Shown here piece after piece: positions 61,506 through 64,000 of a stretch of 64,000 nt of DNA. Position numbers and translations under genes: made by a program. Location: contig CAVOQQ010000003.1 of NCBI GenBank assembly GCA_963698395.1, positions 744,001 through 808,000 on the forward strand, written 5' to 3'. Under the pieces are notes generated by a model. That model saw nothing but the letters and a program-made list of their open reading frames with translations, made no database searches and was not told where the DNA came from. Origin of the DNA: JBBQUN01 sp963698395 (lineage in GTDB: Bacteria > Actinomycetota > Acidimicrobiia > Acidimicrobiales > SZUA-35). The number at the start of each line of letters is the position of its first letter. Position 1 is the stretch's first letter.

Positions 61506-62054
61506 TCACGCAGTCGAATCGGGCTCGAGGTCCTCGGTGACGAAGCTGTAGACGTAGGCGTCGTGTTCGACGCCGTGCAGACGCAGGCGTCGTCGCGCCC
61601 GCCCTTCGTAGGTGGCCCCGGCTCGCTCGGCGACACGGCGCGATGCGTCGTTGTGGACCGACATCACCACCTCGATCCGTTGGAGGCGGGCGGTGAGGAG
61701 GCCATGGCGAACGAGGAGACGGGTGGCGGTGGTCGCGTAGCCGTGGCCGGTCTGATCTGATCGCAGCCAGTAGCCGAGATTGGCCCGACGGTTCACCGTG
61801 TCGATCATGTTCAGTGCGCACGAACCGACCAGGTCTCCTGCCTCGTTGATCATGATGAAGCGATGGACATCGCCGAGTTCGCCGCTGATCCAAAGCTGGG
61901 CGTCGGTCTCGTCGTAGTCGGCGCGAGCCCACGGGAGCCAGGGCCGGAGCTCATCGACCGACGACAGGATGCCGTCGAGCAAGGCGCCGACGTCGGCCGC
62001 GACCGGTTCACGCAGCACGAGTTGCCGACCTCGAAGCGTTGCTGGCGCAGACAT
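61506..62054 (-). CDS. GNAT-family N-acetyltransferase (RimJ/RimL-like)
   Basis: A 182-residue acetyltransferase. RFIMINEAGDLVGSCALN and LGYWLRSDQTGHGYATTATRLLVRHGL contain the acetyl-CoA-binding Q/RxxGxG/A pattern (DQTGHGYA), and the C-terminal part (RIEVVMSVHNDASRRVAERAGATYEGR) matches RimJ/RimL-type enzymes. The acceptor, protein N terminus or small molecule, is unknown. It converges with the MaoC gene 9 bp away. Confidence 0.85.
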   Translation of the reverse strand: MSAPATLRGRQLVLREPVAADVGALLDGILSSVDELRPWLPWARADYDETDAQLWISGELGDVHRFIMINEAGDLVGSCALNMIDTVNRRANLGYWLRSDQTGHGYATTATRLLVRHGLLTARLQRIEVVMSVHNDASRRVAERAGATYEGRARRRLRLHGVEHDAYVYSFVTEDLEPDSTA

Positions 62055-62163
62055 GACCTGATCATGACAGCACGGCGGCATCGGGGTGGATTCTTGCCCG
62101 AGTTGGTTTGTGGTCTGTCAGATGGGGGAAGCTGACGATTGGCCGAGATTCGAAAGGAAGCCA

Positions 62164-62976
62164 GTGAGCCAAACTCTCATCGACTTCGATCGCACCACCG
62201 TCGAGTTGACCGACCAACGACTGGGCAAGCTGCGTCGATTCAACATCGTGATGGGGGCATTGCATCTGGTGTCAGGATTGGCGATGGTCGTCCTCGGGAA
62301 CGACTTCGCTCTCAGCGTCACGACCTTCAACCTCGGCGGCCCGCCGGGTACCCCGGTCTCGGAGGGATCGTTGTCGCAAGTCGCCGATGTGCCCCTCGCC
62401 TGGGGTACGGCGCTCTTCCTGTTCCTCTCGGCGTTCTTCCACTTCTTGATCGCCTCGCCGATCGGCTTCGCCGGCTACGGCAGCGAACTGCGACGAGGTC
62501 GCAACCGATTCCGGTGGGTCGAGTATTCGCTTTCCTCGACCCTGATGATCGTCCTGATCGCGATGGTCACCGGCATCATCGACCTGGCTGCGTTGATTGC
62601 CTTGGCCTTCGCCAACATCTCGATGATCTTGTTCGGCTGGCTCATGGAGATGGCCAACGCATCGGACCGCTCCACCTGGTGGACGCCGTTCTGGTTCGGC
62701 TGTGTGGCCGGCATCGGCCCGTGGGCCGCCATCGCCACCTACCTGGTGGTGAACCTCAATCAGACCGACGCCGAAGGCCCACCCACCTTCGTCTACGGGA
62801 TCATCTTCAGTCTGTTCTTCTTCTTCAACACCTTCGCCATCAATCAGTGGCTCCAGTACCGCAAGATCGGCAAGTGGCGTGACTACGTCTACGGCGAATC
62901 GGTGTACATCGTGCTCAGCCTGGTCGCCAAGAGCGTTCTGGCGTGGCAGATCTTCGCCAACACCCTCATCGACTGA
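62164..62976 (+). CDS. Heliorhodopsin
   Basis: A 270-residue seven-helix retinal protein. Transmembrane helix 7 holds LSLVAKSVLAWQIF with the retinal Schiff-base Lys256; helix 3 holds RWVEYS with counterion Glu120. His34 and His93 fall in helices 1 and 2, as in known heliorhodopsins. FVYGIIFSLFFFFNTFAINQWLQYRKIGKW is a family hallmark. Heliorhodopsins are inverted in the membrane relative to type I rhodopsins and do not pump ions; their job is still debated. AAAGGAAG precedes GTG 62164. No retinal- or carotenoid-synthesis genes are nearby. Confidence 0.93.
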   Translation: MSQTLIDFDRTTVELTDQRLGKLRRFNIVMGALHLVSGLAMVVLGNDFALSVTTFNLGGPPGTPVSEGSLSQVADVPLAWGTALFLFLSAFFHFLIASPIGFAGYGSELRRGRNRFRWVEYSLSSTLMIVLIAMVTGIIDLAALIALAFANISMILFGWLMEMANASDRSTWWTPFWFGCVAGIGPWAAIATYLVVNLNQTDAEGPPTFVYGIIFSLFFFFNTFAINQWLQYRKIGKWRDYVYGESVYIVLSLVAKSVLAWQIFANTLID

Positions 62977-63044
62977 CCCGATGGTGACGAGCCCTCAGAC
63001 CGCAGCGAAACATGGCGGCGTGCGGGCGTTTCATCGGGGCACGA

Positions 63045-64000
63045 TCAAGGCAGTGAGATCAGCGTCACGGCGCCGGTGTCACCGTCGACCTCGATCTCGG
63101 CACCGTTGGGGATCCGCAGCGTTGCGTCCGTCGCCGACACCACACAGGGCAGGCCGAGCTCGCGGCTGACGATGATGGCGTGGCTCAGGGCCGCGCCGAC
63201 GTTCACCACCACCGCGCCGGCGGCGACGAAGAGCGGTGTCCACGCGGGATCGGTGTGCGGCGCGATCAGGATGTCGCCGTGGTCGAGGTCGCCAGGCTCG
63301 GATGGATCGAGGATCACTCGAGCGGTGCCGCGGTAGCTGCCCGAGCAGCCGGGGAGTCCCGACAGCACGTCGCCGACCTTCAGCAGTGTGAAGCCATGAT
63401 CAGACCGGCGTGGCCAGATGTCGACCGGTGGAACGGTTTCGTTGATGATGAACGGTGGCTCGATCGATTCGAGGCGCTCGAGATGCTTGCGACGTTCCTC
63501 GATGATGTCGGCGAACGATGCCGGGTCGGCAACGAAGGCTTCGAGCTCGTCGTCGAACAGCAGGCAGATGTCGGCCGCATTCTCGAGCGCGCCGGCCGCG
63601 CGTGCCCGACGGCCCAACTCGAACACGGCCATGCGTACCTCGTGGATGACCTTGATGATGGAGGTCTTCGAGCGCTCGCGACCGGGAACGAAGGTCTTGG
63701 CCGAGGTGATGGCGGCCAGGAACGTGCCCTGGGTCTCGGGATCGCCCGACAACGCCTCGGTGACGGAGGCGACGAGTGCCTCGCGTTCCGCCTCGCGGGC
63801 GGCATGGCTCGCTCCCGGAGCCGACTCGTCGGGAGCCAACCGCATGCGGTCGATCAGCGCCAGGACGAGGTCGGGCTTGGTCTCCCACACTTCGGCATGG
63901 ATGTCCCACTCGTTGGGACCGCGAGAACCGAACTCGGCGAGGAAGGAGTCGAGCTGATGAACGAAGGCGACGATGTCGGGTTCGGTCGATGCTCGGAGCT
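63045..64000 (-). CDS. PEP-utilizing enzyme, C-terminal part (window edge)
   Basis: At least 318 residues are visible; the reading frame is open to the right edge, so the N terminus lies outside. The last 120 residues are the mobile phosphohistidine domain of PEP-utilizing enzymes: GDILIAPHTDPAWTPLFVAAGAVV followed by GAALSHAIIVSRELGLPCV with the phospho-accepting His. The segment FGSRGPNEWDIHAEVWETKP near the edge resembles the helical linker of rifampin-phosphotransferase-like proteins. The ATP-grasp domain would lie beyond the edge, so the exact reaction is not assignable. Confidence 0.8.
   Translation of the reverse strand, partial: LRASTEPDIVAFVHQLDSFLAEFGSRGPNEWDIHAEVWETKPDLVLALIDRMRLAPDESAPGASHAAREAEREALVASVTEALSGDPETQGTFLAAITSAKTFVPGRERSKTSIIKVIHEVRMAVFELGRRARAAGALENAADICLLFDDELEAFVADPASFADIIEERRKHLERLESIEPPFIINETVPPVDIWPRRSDHGFTLLKVGDVLSGLPGCSGSYRGTARVILDPSEPGDLDHGDILIAPHTDPAWTPLFVAAGAVVVNVGAALSHAIIVSRELGLPCVVSATDATLRIPNGAEIEVDGDTGAVTLISLP

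Noticed and set aside
59192..61540. 782-residue plus-strand frame overlapping the Baeyer-Villiger monooxygenase
   Set aside because: It runs through the monooxygenase in another frame, is Arg/His-rich and contains no known domain.

Overview
The window is a GC-rich chromosomal segment that begins at the replication-origin end of an actinobacterial genome. The order dnaN, recF, dciA-like, gyrB, gyrA, a DUF3566 membrane protein and tRNA-Ile is the classic actinobacterial origin arrangement. Secreted proteins with DUF4214 repeats, a FliA/WhiG-type sigma factor, a monoderm-type type IV pilus locus and a heliorhodopsin point to Acidimicrobiia (an Ilumatobacter-like aquatic lineage). That placement is inferred from gene content, not from a database search.

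Layout. 1-9.6 kb: replication and topology genes, a TadG-like orphan and the DUF3566 protein. 9.65 kb: tRNA-Ile(GAU) with a strong terminator. 9.9-14.5 kb: a dehydrogenase-like protein, the sigma factor with a possible autoregulatory promoter, a mycothiol-dependent-isomerase-like protein, an acyltransferase and rpmB-rpmG. 14.8-17.3 kb: a secreted M23 peptidase with a DUF4214 tail and a class III aminotransferase. 17.3-17.9 kb: a gene-free stretch with DnaA-box-like sites and palindromes. 17.9-23.2 kb: a DUF2786 protein, then a tightly packed operon of MauE-like, Tat-exported MauA-like/DUF4214 fusion, MauD-like thioredoxin and two unknown proteins. This is the most novel-looking system here. 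23.3-24.9 kb: small metabolic and membrane genes, including a frameshifted DoxX-like gene. 25.1-32.0 kb: a branched-chain-amino-acid-type ABC transporter operon with an embedded acyl-CoA synthetase; its livM carries a one-base frameshift. 32.1-33.3 kb: a RES-type toxin-antitoxin pair with a five-copy TTGACC operator. 33.3-39.6 kb: an SDR, tRNA-Arg, and a flavin monooxygenase / amidohydrolase / creatininase / FAD oxidoreductase group that looks catabolic. 39.6-50.3 kb: the type IV pilus locus (pilin, PilC, PilT, PilB, prepilin peptidase, minor pilins, a PilM-PilN fusion, PilO, a PilP-like protein) and no PilQ secretin. 50.5 kb: tRNA-Ser. 50.7-64 kb: an HxlR regulator, Old Yellow Enzyme, CHAD protein, RND permease, a SnoaL/SDR/CoA-transferase operon divergent from a Baeyer-Villiger monooxygenase and MaoC hydratase, a GNAT enzyme, heliorhodopsin, and the end of a PEP-utilizing enzyme running off the right edge.

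How the parts relate. Two pilus transcription units (PilB and PilM-PilN) are preceded by nearly identical sigma-28-like promoters (TGTCT-C/A-AACAGC, 11 bases, G/T-CCGATGG). The sigma-28-family gene at 11.1 kb carries a related motif of its own. This suggests that the sigma factor controls piliation in this non-flagellar setting. Overlapping ATGA/TGATG junctions throughout indicate extensive translational coupling. Two independent one-base insertions (24.7 kb and 29.98 kb) interrupt otherwise intact genes and are worth checking against raw reads.
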